A DNA stretch of 64,000 nt from positions 124,001 through 188,000 of the forward strand of contig DAINXV010000003.1 of the NCBI GenBank assembly GCA_036749735.1. Reading direction: 5' to 3'. A program made the translations under genes and the position numbers. How positions within the stretch are numbered: position 1 is the stretch's first letter; every line of letters starts with the position of its first letter. Positions 8,695-16,436 of this stretch are shown piece after piece. Source of the stretch: Lawsonella sp012842085. Its GTDB lineage: Bacteria > Actinomycetota > Actinomycetes > Mycobacteriales > Mycobacteriaceae. The notes under the pieces were generated by a model that saw only the letters and a program-made list of their open reading frames with translations, had not been told where the DNA came from and did not search any database.

Positions 8695-9546
8695 ATGAGA
8701 GCAGCCGACGCACGCGTAACTGGGGTACCCGAGGAGGTGCCCCGCATTCCTCCTGATCATGCCGTCGGATCCATCACCCGCGGTACTACCGGGGTGAACC
8801 GGTTGCGCAAATGCGACCGGTGGATGTGCCACAACTCCCGTGTTCGGGAAGCCCTCCACCACGCTTCCGGCCGGCCGTTAGCAATCGACTTGGGGTATGG
8901 GGCAGCCCCGTGGACCACTGTAGAAATGGCGACCCGGCTCCGTCACCACCTTGCTCCCGAGCTGGAGGTGGTGGGGTTGGAAATTGATCCCGACCGGATT
9001 TTCCCAGACCAGAATGGGGTGCGGTTTGAGGTGGGCGGTTTTGAGCTTTCCGACTATCGTCCGAATCTGGTGCGGGCGTTTAATGTGCTGCGCCAATATA
9101 GCGTGACGGAAGTGGAGAATGCGTGGCGCATGATGCAGGCGCAGCTGGCTCCGGGCGGTGTCGTTGTGGAAGGTACCAGCAATGAGGTTGGCCGCCGCGC
9201 CACTTGGGTCCTGCTGGATGAACATCGTCCCTTGAGTTTGACGATGGTGTGGACTCCGGGAGAGTTGGAGAACCCCTCCGAGATTGCGGAGCGTTTACCG
9301 AAAGCACTGATCCATCGGAATGTGCCGGGGGAGCCGATCCATAAGCTGTTGACGGCAGCGGATGCGGCGTGGGCGAGTACAGCTGGCTATTCGCCGTTCG
9401 GTCCTATTGATCGCTGGCGTCGGACGTTGCAGATCCTGCGGGATGAAGGCTGGCCAATTGTGCGCCAACACCGCAAAATTCGGGACTGTCTGATGACGGT
9501 GCCGTGGGAAACAGTGGCTTCTCCGACAGAAAACCTGCACAATTAG
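8695..9546 (+). CDS. Class I SAM-dependent methyltransferase-like protein
   Basis: A 283-residue protein with a Rossmann methyltransferase core: LAIDLGYGAAPWTTVEMA is motif I (SAM binding) and VVGLEIDPDRI the acidic end of strand 2. Its substrate is unknown. It is transcribed divergently from murB. The frame is open further upstream inside murB, but the ATG at 8695 is preceded by TAGGCT and a 7-base gap, consistent with leaderless initiation. The next gene (LmeA-like) follows after 4 bases, so the two form an operon. My recollection that relatives keep this gene next to murB was not checked. Confidence 0.75.
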   Translation: MRAADARVTGVPEEVPRIPPDHAVGSITRGTTGVNRLRKCDRWMCHNSRVREALHHASGRPLAIDLGYGAAPWTTVEMATRLRHHLAPELEVVGLEIDPDRIFPDQNGVRFEVGGFELSDYRPNLVRAFNVLRQYSVTEVENAWRMMQAQLAPGGVVVEGTSNEVGRRATWVLLDEHRPLSLTMVWTPGELENPSEIAERLPKALIHRNVPGEPIHKLLTAADAAWASTAGYSPFGPIDRWRRTLQILRDEGWPIVRQHRKIRDCLMTVPWETVASPTENLHN

Positions 9547-9550
9547 AGTC

Positions 9551-10360
9551 ATGAGTTCAGAGAAAAAAGGTGGAGTTGTCCTCCCCCTCGTCCTAATTTT
9601 CCTCTTCACCGTTGCCGTTGTTTTGGTGGGTATTGAGCTGTACGCACGCCACCAGGTGGGTAACGATATTGCCAAACAGGTGTCGGCCGAAATCAATAAG
9701 GACTGCATTGAAAATGCGGGTCCGGACGACCCCAATAGTTGTGCCCGAATTGGCGTGCCGGTGAAGACTCGTTTCTCTGCCATTCCGATTCTTTTTAGCG
9801 TCCCGCAGCAGAAGCTACCCCAGATTGAGGTTCGTATTGGGGTGTTCCCCGAGTCTCACCGTTTGGCCGGTACCGCGGTGAAGTTCGATGCGAAAGATGT
9901 TGACTACACCGACAAGCACAACATCAAGTTCGGCTCAGCAGAGGCTGAGCTGCACATTCCGCCGGTAGCGGTGCGCAACCAGCTGAACGCGGAAATCGAA
10001 AAAGAGGCAGGTCCGCTGGCGAAACACATGAAAGTGTCGGCAGTGAAGTTCTTTCCTGAGGCCAAGAATGTGCGTTTGGAGCTGAACGAAGGCCTCATCA
10101 AGATGACGGTTGTTCCCAATATCAAGAACGGTAAATTCGTGATGGAGCTGACGGACACCGAGATTGCTGGTTCCAGCCAGCCGTTCATCACCAACCTGTT
10201 GCGCAGCATTATCCCCAACTTGGCCGGCGAGTACATGAATATTCTGCCCACCGGTTTTGTGGCGGAAGAGTTGGAGATTAAAGAAAACGAAATGATCGTG
10301 AAGGTGAACGGGAAAGAATTCACTTCCCAGGAACTCGCAGAAGGCACCAGGCAGTACTAG
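9551..10360 (+). CDS. DUF2993 (LmeA-like) membrane-anchored lipid-binding protein
   Basis: A 269-residue protein with one N-terminal hydrophobic segment (about 8-28), likely a signal anchor, and an extracytoplasmic domain. It has the DUF2993 layout: ARHQVGNDIAKQV after the anchor, then repeated beta-rich stretches such as VEIRIGVFPE-type and MELTDTEIAG, ending in VNGKEFTSQELAE. Mycobacterial LmeA (Rv0817c) of this family binds phospholipids and helps lipomannan maturation; that role here is inference. It follows the methyltransferase gene by 4 bases and converges with deoC, leaving a 9-base gap. Confidence 0.7.
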   Translation: MSSEKKGGVVLPLVLIFLFTVAVVLVGIELYARHQVGNDIAKQVSAEINKDCIENAGPDDPNSCARIGVPVKTRFSAIPILFSVPQQKLPQIEVRIGVFPESHRLAGTAVKFDAKDVDYTDKHNIKFGSAEAELHIPPVAVRNQLNAEIEKEAGPLAKHMKVSAVKFFPEAKNVRLELNEGLIKMTVVPNIKNGKFVMELTDTEIAGSSQPFITNLLRSIIPNLAGEYMNILPTGFVAEELEIKENEMIVKVNGKEFTSQELAEGTRQY

Positions 10361-10369
10361 CCTGTAGCG

Positions 10370-11077
10370 CTAGTCTGCAGTCACAATTTCACGTGTGCGG
10401 GAGCAGCCCAGCCGGGTTGCTCCCGCTGCTACAAGTTCTAGTGCCTGCGAACGCGTACGGATCCCACCAGCGGCTTTGATACCCATTTTGCCGCCAATAC
10501 TTTCCTGCATAATGCGCACTGCCTCCACCGAAGCTCCGCCCGCCGGGTGGTACCCCGTAGAGGTTTTCACGAAATCCGCACCGGCAGCCAAAGCGATCTG
10601 GCAGCACCGGTCAATCCTTTCCGCACCATCCGGCAAGGTCAACAGGTACGCCGTTTCAAGAATTACTTTCAGCACCACCGGGCTGGGGGCGGCCTCCCGT
10701 ACCGTCACAATATCGGCCATGACCATGTTCCAGGCACCCGCGGTGACCGCACCCAAGTCCACCACCATGTCGAGCTCGGTAGCCCCCTGGTCCACGGCGA
10801 TACGTGCACTAAAAGCTTTCGCCAGCGAATTGTGGGCGCCACTGGGGAACCCCACCACCGCCGTCACCGGCAGTTCCGGATTGTCTAGAGGGAGCCGGGC
10901 CGGAGTCACACAAAGGGAGTGTGCCCCCAGTTCCTTGGCTTCCGCCAGGGCGGCGGCAACGTCGGCATCAGTCGCTTCCGGGGTGAGGAGAGTGTGGTCG
11001 ATAAGGGCCGCCAATTCCGGTCCCGTGAGCTGAGAAGGTGTATCGGGCTGCTGTGGTGTTCCGCTGCTGAATGTCAT
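10370..11077 (-). CDS. deoC: Deoxyribose-phosphate aldolase
   Basis: A 235-residue class I aldolase that splits 2-deoxyribose 5-phosphate into glyceraldehyde 3-phosphate and acetaldehyde during deoxynucleoside breakdown. The TIM-barrel motifs are visible: ELDMVVDLGA, LKVILETAYL with K137, and GADFVKTSTGYHPAG with the Schiff-base lysine K171. GIKAAGGIRT is the phosphate-binding loop. The start at 11077 is supported by TAATCT 6 bases upstream (leaderless). It lies back to back with purU; only 30 bases separate the start codons. Confidence 0.95.
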   Translation of the reverse strand: MTFSSGTPQQPDTPSQLTGPELAALIDHTLLTPEATDADVAAALAEAKELGAHSLCVTPARLPLDNPELPVTAVVGFPSGAHNSLAKAFSARIAVDQGATELDMVVDLGAVTAGAWNMVMADIVTVREAAPSPVVLKVILETAYLLTLPDGAERIDRCCQIALAAGADFVKTSTGYHPAGGASVEAVRIMQESIGGKMGIKAAGGIRTRSQALELVAAGATRLGCSRTREIVTAD

Positions 11078-11112
11078 ACAGCCAGATTACCCACTAGAAT
11101 GGCGTTCATGAC
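11072..11112. promoter_or_regulatory. Overlapping divergent leaderless promoters of deoC and purU
   Basis: The deoC -10 hexamer is TAATCT (minus strand, 11084-11089), 6 bases before its ATG. The purU -10 hexamer is TAGAAT (11095-11100), 7 bases before its ATG at 11108. The two hexamers are 5 bases apart, so each -35 region would fall at the start codon of the other gene. RNA polymerase probably cannot occupy both at once. Confidence 0.6.
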
Positions 11113-12016
11113 TTCCTACCTTAAATCTGCCGGCAACAACGCTGGCGACGAGCGCCGTTACGTGTTCACTCTGGCATGCCCAGACCGCGTCGGAATTGTG
11201 GCTGACATTTCCCAATTCTTGGCAGATTTAGGCGGTTGGATTGTGGAAGCCAACTATTACGCCGACCCCGTCTCCAACTGGTTCCACACCCGGCAGGCAG
11301 TGCGCGCCGACTCCGTGGACATGGATTTTGCGGACTTGCAGAAGGCGTGGGCAGAATTCGCCCAGCAGCTAGGTCCGGACGCCAAATGGCGGGTGACGGA
11401 CACGGCGCAGCAGAAACGCGGCGTCATTATGGTTTCCAAACAGGGGCACTGCCTGCACGACCTTTTGGGCCGCATCTACCACGGCGACTACCCCATGCAG
11501 GTGGAGTGCGTTATCTCCAACCACCCCGACTTGGAGTCCATGGCACAGCACTACGGTATTCCCTACCACCATGTGCCTTTTGCTCCCGGTGAGCAGGGCA
11601 AACGGGAAGCTTTCGACAAGATTGCGGAGTTAGTGGATGACGTCGATCCGGATGTGATCGTGCTGGCTCGCTTTATGCAGATTCTGCCGCCCGATTTGTG
11701 TGAACGTTGGGCTGGCCGCTGCATCAATATTCACCACAGTTTCCTGCCGTCCTTTATTGGTGCCCGCCCCTATGCGCAGGCCTACACCCGTGGCGTCAAA
11801 CTGGTGGGAGCCACCTGCCACTTTGTGACCAGTGACCTGGATAATGGGCCCATTATTGAGCAGGATGTGCAGCGTGTAACCCACGCCGACACGGAAGACG
11901 AGATGGTGCGCCGCGGACGCGATATTGAAGAGTTGGTGATGGCGCGCGGTTTGCGGTTCTTCCTAGAAGACCGAGTGCAGGTTCACAACCACCGCACAGT
12001 TATTTTCACCCAATAG
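11108..12016 (+). CDS. purU: Formyltetrahydrofolate deformylase PurU
   Basis: A 302-residue enzyme hydrolysing 10-formyl-THF to THF and formate. The N-terminal ACT domain (DRVGIVADISQFLADLGG) precedes a formyltransferase-like catalytic domain with CINIHHSFLPSF (Asn and His) and the aspartate in TSDLDNGPIIEQD. Of two in-frame ATGs, 11099 and 11108, the second is chosen because TAGAAT (11095-11100) overlaps the first and lies 7 bases before the second. Length is normal for the family. It is convergent with the DUF2516 gene. Confidence 0.94.
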   Translation: MTSYLKSAGNNAGDERRYVFTLACPDRVGIVADISQFLADLGGWIVEANYYADPVSNWFHTRQAVRADSVDMDFADLQKAWAEFAQQLGPDAKWRVTDTAQQKRGVIMVSKQGHCLHDLLGRIYHGDYPMQVECVISNHPDLESMAQHYGIPYHHVPFAPGEQGKREAFDKIAELVDDVDPDVIVLARFMQILPPDLCERWAGRCINIHHSFLPSFIGARPYAQAYTRGVKLVGATCHFVTSDLDNGPIIEQDVQRVTHADTEDEMVRRGRDIEELVMARGLRFFLEDRVQVHNHRTVIFTQ

Positions 12017-12038
12017 GATTCCGCCACGCGGACTACTG

Positions 12039-12383
12039 CTACCAGGCGCTATTGCCGTAGCCGTCCTGGGTGTTGTCAATCAGATTGTCGAGTTCCACCC
12101 GCTTGGATCCCCAGTAAACGCCAACCACCACCCAGGCAATAAGAGCCAGGGTGAACATGCCTCCCACACCTAGCGTCACCGCCGTCATCCCCAACGCAAT
12201 TGCGGAAGCCACCAACATGGCCACCCAACCGGTTTTGGAGACACGCCCATTGAATTCGAAAGCATCCGACCGCATCCGTACGGCATGAATAATGCTGCGG
12301 ATGGCGTAAAAACACCCAACGGCAGCTAAAAGAGCCACAGCAATCCATTCGATGGGGGTGCGGAGCAGGGCGTTCACAAACAT
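12039..12383 (-). CDS. DUF2516-type small membrane protein
   Basis: A 114-residue integral membrane protein with about three hydrophobic segments (about 12-30, 50-75 and 76-92) and a polar tail. I read it as the actinobacterial DUF2516 family (M. tuberculosis Rv0476 type) from its size, topology and the neighbourhood of deoC. It is the last gene of a minus-strand operon, 9 bases after the DUF445 gene. Function unknown. Confidence 0.6.
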   Translation of the reverse strand: MFVNALLRTPIEWIAVALLAAVGCFYAIRSIIHAVRMRSDAFEFNGRVSKTGWVAMLVASAIALGMTAVTLGVGGMFTLALIAWVVVGVYWGSKRVELDNLIDNTQDGYGNSAW

Positions 12384-12392
12384 TTATGGTCC

Positions 12393-13706
12393 TTACATTC
12401 CCAAGATGAAGAAGGCGAGCGTATAGATTGCCAGGCCGGCCAGAGAACCCACAATCGTGCCATTCATGCGAATGAACTGTAGGTCTTTACCAACCAGTAC
12501 CTCAATCTTATCGGAGGCTTCGGCAGCGTCCCACCGCTCCACCGTATCGGAGATAATTCCAGTGATCTCGGGCGCATAGTTGGCGGCGACGTGTTTGGCG
12601 GCAGCCACAACCCGCTCGGTAATAATGTCCTGGGTTTCCTCATTGGTGGCAATACGGTGCCCCATGTTCATGACCGCATGGTGGGCTTTCCGGCGCAGCA
12701 AGCTGTCCGGGTCGGAGGACGTATCAATAATCATTGCTTTGAGGCGCTCCCACGTATTGCGGGTGACGTCGCTGGTAGCTTCACGCGCCAGAATATTGTT
12801 TTTGATCTCTTCGACGCGCTCTATTGTTTCCTCGTCGTGCTGCAGATCATCCGCCATGGTGTGCAGCCAGTTGATGGCCGCTTTGCGGGCTGCGTGCTCG
12901 GGGTCGTGGGAGACTTTGCTCGTCCAGTCGATCAGCTCCCGGTGAATACGGGACCCCACCAGGTAGTTGACGAATCCGGGGGACCATACCGGCGCATCGC
13001 GTTTCACAATGTTTTCCACTGTGGGACCCGCGTAAACCGCCCACTGTTGCGCCTTGTCTGCCAAAAATTGGATGGCTTTTTCTTCTTTCCCGGTCTCCAG
13101 AATCTTCTCCAAATAGGCGCCAATCTGGGGTGCAATAATCCGGTCGCCGAGTTGTTTTTCAAGGGTGCGGCTAATGAGCTCCAACACTTCATCGTCTTCA
13201 AGAACATCCAGCACACCTTTAACCACGGTCTCCAGTTCCCCAGAAACTTTCGCGGCGTTTTCTTCCTCGGCGAGCCAGCGCCCCACCCTCTCCGGGAGAC
13301 GCGCTTTCTCAATCTTTTCGCCAACCAGGTCCGGGTTCAGGAAGTTGTCCCCCACGAAGGTGGCCATGCTGGCACCAATGCGGTCTTTCTCATTGCGAAT
13401 GATAGCCGTGTGCGGGATGGGCAAATGGAGGGGGTGACGGAACAGGGCGGTAACAGCGAACCAGTCTGCTAGACCACCCACCATGCCGGCTTCTGCTGCC
13501 GCTCGGACGAACCCCAACCAGGTCCAGTCGTAGTAGCGCTGCAGTACGTGACAGGTGATGAAAATGACGGCAGCCACCACCAACATGCTGGTGGCGAGGA
13601 TCCGCATCTTTTTCAGTTCGGCACGCTTGATGCGGGCCTGTTCGGGTTCGAAATCTGGAAGCGGTAGTGATTTCTTTTCTTGCACAATGGCTGATGGAGC
13701 GGTCAT
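12393..13706 (-). CDS. DUF445 family membrane protein
   Basis: A 437-residue protein with a membrane segment near 40-60, a conserved GLADWFAVTALFRHPLHLPIP signature just after it, a long charged helical body with repeated EKIL/LEKQ-type segments, and a C-terminal hydrophobic hairpin (GSLAGLAIYTLAFFILGM). This is the DUF445/YjiN layout; the function is not established. A TTG at 13724 would add six residues. The ATG at 13706 is preferred and has CAAGAT 6 bases upstream. It lies in a four-gene minus-strand run with the lipoprotein and hypothetical genes upstream. Confidence 0.78.
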   Translation of the reverse strand: MTAPSAIVQEKKSLPLPDFEPEQARIKRAELKKMRILATSMLVVAAVIFITCHVLQRYYDWTWLGFVRAAAEAGMVGGLADWFAVTALFRHPLHLPIPHTAIIRNEKDRIGASMATFVGDNFLNPDLVGEKIEKARLPERVGRWLAEEENAAKVSGELETVVKGVLDVLEDDEVLELISRTLEKQLGDRIIAPQIGAYLEKILETGKEEKAIQFLADKAQQWAVYAGPTVENIVKRDAPVWSPGFVNYLVGSRIHRELIDWTSKVSHDPEHAARKAAINWLHTMADDLQHDEETIERVEEIKNNILAREATSDVTRNTWERLKAMIIDTSSDPDSLLRRKAHHAVMNMGHRIATNEETQDIITERVVAAAKHVAANYAPEITGIISDTVERWDAAEASDKIEVLVGKDLQFIRMNGTIVGSLAGLAIYTLAFFILGM

Positions 13707-13761
13707 TCTTCGATCTTGCCTCAAAAAAATGGTTTTAGCAGAACGAGAATACGCGAAATCG

Positions 13762-14406
13762 TTATTTTACGCCATCTATTTTTTCGATCTGTCCCTTAAA
13801 AATACTGTTCAAGCTACTTATTTGGCCTCGTGAAGGGGTCTTTTGGCGGCTCCGCAAAATCGCTATTACAGAAATCCCGGAATGGGTGGTGTAGAGGTAG
13901 GTGGAGCTGACGGGTGCCGACTTCGGCAAGGTGATGCGCTCCTGGTATCCCATAGCGCTGAGCGCAGCAGTGGCGGGTGGAGGGTAGTCTTTCAGCTCGA
14001 CTTTGATGCGCAGCCCCTCCCCTGCGCGTTGGTGTTTCCGGCACTGCTTTAGGTAGTCCCCAATGGGTGCGAAGTCTTGGGCGGGACGCACCAGCAGCAA
14101 CGCCACCACCACTTCGGCGGCGGGGTACTCCAAGTAGGTGCCGACCGCTTCGCTGCTGCCATCCAGCCATTTTTTGCTGGGTTCTGCGCAGTGTGCTGGC
14201 TGGGCCGCTAAGTTGCCTTCGGTGGCGTTGGCCAGTTCTGTGCCGCGAATGGGAGTGGTGGTGAAACCCTCCGGGAGTTCCTGTTGGGTGACGAGGAAGT
14301 CTTGCAGCGGTAGCGAGTCGATGCGTTCCTGGGGTGAGGTGCATGCAGAAAGGAGCACTGCTCCGGCGAGGAACAGTGCTCCTAGTCTGCTGCGTGTGGC
14401 GTGCAT
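13762..14406 (-). CDS. Putative lipoprotein
   Basis: A 214-residue exported lipoprotein: a short basic N-terminus, a hydrophobic stretch and the lipobox LLSAC with the modified cysteine at about 22. The mature part has two further cysteines (PAHCAEP and LKQCRKH) that could form a disulphide, an arrangement I associate with actinobacterial sensor-type lipoprotein domains. Its ATG overlaps the stop of the upstream gene (TAATG), so the two are translationally coupled. No specific function can be given. Confidence 0.75.
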   Translation of the reverse strand: MHATRSRLGALFLAGAVLLSACTSPQERIDSLPLQDFLVTQQELPEGFTTTPIRGTELANATEGNLAAQPAHCAEPSKKWLDGSSEAVGTYLEYPAAEVVVALLLVRPAQDFAPIGDYLKQCRKHQRAGEGLRIKVELKDYPPPATAALSAMGYQERITLPKSAPVSSTYLYTTHSGISVIAILRSRQKTPSRGQISSLNSIFKGQIEKIDGVK

Positions 14407-15500
14407 TAGCCCTCGGTTGGGGTGTTGCCTGCCTGCTCAGCGGCTGCTTGGGCTTCCGCTTCCTGGATGGCCTTCTGCCACTCGTCGAATTCGGGGGTGC
14501 CGGGACGGGGTGGTACCGGCGCGAAGGAGACGATGAGGTCCCAGGGGGCAATCTTCCACGAAGCTGCGGCTACAGTGGCGATGGATCCCTGGTCGGCGAG
14601 ATCGGTGTTGGCGGCGGCAGCGACCATGGTGGGGCCGTCTGCAGGTTTTTCTACCTGATCCCAGAACTGGGCATCCTCGGGGTGCGGATAGGTTTCGATA
14701 ATCGCCTGGTCGGTGTCGTTTTCGCCCGGGAAAACACCGTACAGAACGTAGTGAGGCGGGTGGGTGGCATCCTGCTCTGCTTCCTGCATATCGGAAGCCT
14801 TCTCCACAATGGTGTATTCGCCACGTGCGGAGGCTTCTTCGGCCAGTCGACGCAGGTACTGTTCCACGTCCATCCAGGCGTTGTCTTCAACTTCACCCGG
14901 CTGCTCCAGGTTGAAGACGTGGTGGCGCACCATAACTTCGGTTCCGTCGGGAAGTTTTTCGCCGAGGGTGGGTTCGGAGACGGCGTCGTTGTCGTCCCAT
15001 TCTTTACGGATGTTTTCCGGTACTTGGCTATCGTCGGCGATGCGTTCGGCAACCGTCAGGCGGTTCTCCGCAATATGCAGCACACCTACTTCTTTGAGAC
15101 CGGAGGTGCTGGTAATGGTGCGGGGCAGCAGGTTGCGTCCCATAAGTTCGTTGAGGCGCTCGGGGTCATCTACGACCCACATGGTGGCGCCTACGGGGGT
15201 GAAGAGGCTGATCATGCCGCCGGCGAGCATTCCCATAAGAACCGGTAGGGGTTCATTGGGATCGAAGGGCATTTCCGGCATTTCGCCGCGTTCCATTTGC
15301 TCCTTCATGGTGGTGACGGCTTCAACAAGTTGGTCGTAGGTTTCCTGGTCGATCTCGCCACTGTCGAGGGCTTCTTTAAGTTCTTTGAGGTTGTTCTCGA
15401 GAGCGCTGGCAGCAGCCTTGATCTGTTCTTCTTCAGAGGCCTGATCCATGCCTTCAGCGCCGCCCTGCCAGTTAGTGGGGATGTCGGTGGGGTTGGTCAT
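14406..15500 (-). CDS. Uncharacterised protein with N-terminal coiled coil
   Basis: A 364-residue protein I do not recognise. An acidic, helical, probably coiled-coil region (about 18-75) is followed by a hydrophobic stretch (PLPVLMGMLAGGMISLF, about 85-105). The rest is a soluble domain with conserved-looking aromatic and acidic patches, ending in an Ala/Glu-rich tail (about 335-364). No signal peptide. It heads the operon that continues with the lipoprotein, DUF445 and DUF2516 genes. AAGG 5 bases before the ATG gives a usable ribosome binding site. A role at the inner face of the envelope would fit but is a guess. Confidence 0.6.
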   Translation of the reverse strand: MTNPTDIPTNWQGGAEGMDQASEEEQIKAAASALENNLKELKEALDSGEIDQETYDQLVEAVTTMKEQMERGEMPEMPFDPNEPLPVLMGMLAGGMISLFTPVGATMWVVDDPERLNELMGRNLLPRTITSTSGLKEVGVLHIAENRLTVAERIADDSQVPENIRKEWDDNDAVSEPTLGEKLPDGTEVMVRHHVFNLEQPGEVEDNAWMDVEQYLRRLAEEASARGEYTIVEKASDMQEAEQDATHPPHYVLYGVFPGENDTDQAIIETYPHPEDAQFWDQVEKPADGPTMVAAAANTDLADQGSIATVAAASWKIAPWDLIVSFAPVPPRPGTPEFDEWQKAIQEAEAQAAAEQAGNTPTEG

Positions 15501-15601
15501 AATGCCTTAAAACCTTTTCTGGGTGGAAGTCCGTACAGTTACAAATTTCTTTCTTTCATCAGCCTACCGGTGATAAAGAAAGTGTGCTTTGAAATAAGGA
15601 A

Positions 15602-15669
15602 ATCCGGGGTGTGGCTGAGCACACCCCGGATCCCTATAGGTACTGCAACATGGCCGGTTGTCGCAGTAC
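15602..15669 (-). terminator. Double hairpin terminating sdhCAB
   Basis: After the sdhB stop, minus-strand RNA first meets a stem made by GTACTG (15640-15645) and CAGTAC (15664-15669). It then meets a 12-bp stem, ATCCGGGGTGTG (15602-15613) with its complement at 15620-15631, followed by a T-rich run. The second is the better intrinsic terminator. Confidence 0.85.
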
Positions 15670-15686
15670 GTTAATGGAGGCGACGG

Positions 15687-16436
15687 TTAGTCGTCCTTAC
15701 CGCGGAACATCCGGCGCAGGCGCTCCTTGTTAATGGCGGCTACTGCGGTGAGAGGAATACCAGCGGGGCATACCTCGGCACATTCGCCGTAGTAGGAGCA
15801 GGAGCCGAAGTCCTGTTCGAGGACATCAACCATATTCTTGGCGCGGCGACCACGCTCCATGGCACCCATTGGCTGCAGGCCGAGGTGCATGAGCTTGGCT
15901 CCCGTGAACAGGTGCGCAGCACCGTTCGGGCAGGCAGCGACACAGGCACCACAGCCAATGCAGGCGGCGTAGTCGAGGGACCGTTCGGCCTGCTCGTGGG
16001 TGCTGTTGACGCTGTCGGCGTCGGGTGCAGTTCCAGCGTCGACGGATACCCATCCGCCGGCTTCCAGAACGCGATCCAACTTGCCGCGGTCAATAATCAG
16101 GTCCTTCACCACCGGGTACACCGAGGAGCGCATGGGCTCGAGGGTGACGGTGTCTCCATCCTTGAAGGAGGAGAGGTGCTGGTGGCAGGACGGGGTGTTT
16201 TTCTCCGGGCCGTGTGGACGTCCGTCGACGTTGATACCACAGCAGCCACAGATGCCTTCACGGCAGTCTGATTCGAATGCGATAGGCTCTTTGCCAGCTT
16301 CGATTAGGGCGTCGTTGAGACGGTCGAGAAGCTCGAGCAGAGTCATGGACTCGTAAGCGTCGTCGACGGTGTACTCGTGGAACGCGCCTTCGGCATCGGG
16401 GCCGGCTTGACGCCATACCTTGAGATGCAAAATCAT
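15687..16436 (-). CDS. sdhB: Succinate dehydrogenase iron-sulfur subunit
   Basis: A 249-residue electron-transfer subunit. The 2Fe-2S motif is CREGICGCCGINVDGRPHG. The ferredoxin-like half has CIGCGACVAACPNGA and CSYYGECAEVCPAGIPL for the other clusters. It passes electrons from SdhA to the membrane subunit SdhC. Its start overlaps the sdhA stop by 4 bp. The order sdhC-sdhA-sdhB and the single large cytochrome subunit are of the type found in Corynebacterium. Confidence 0.96.
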   Translation of the reverse strand: MILHLKVWRQAGPDAEGAFHEYTVDDAYESMTLLELLDRLNDALIEAGKEPIAFESDCREGICGCCGINVDGRPHGPEKNTPSCHQHLSSFKDGDTVTLEPMRSSVYPVVKDLIIDRGKLDRVLEAGGWVSVDAGTAPDADSVNSTHEQAERSLDYAACIGCGACVAACPNGAAHLFTGAKLMHLGLQPMGAMERGRRAKNMVDVLEQDFGSCSYYGECAEVCPAGIPLTAVAAINKERLRRMFRGKDD

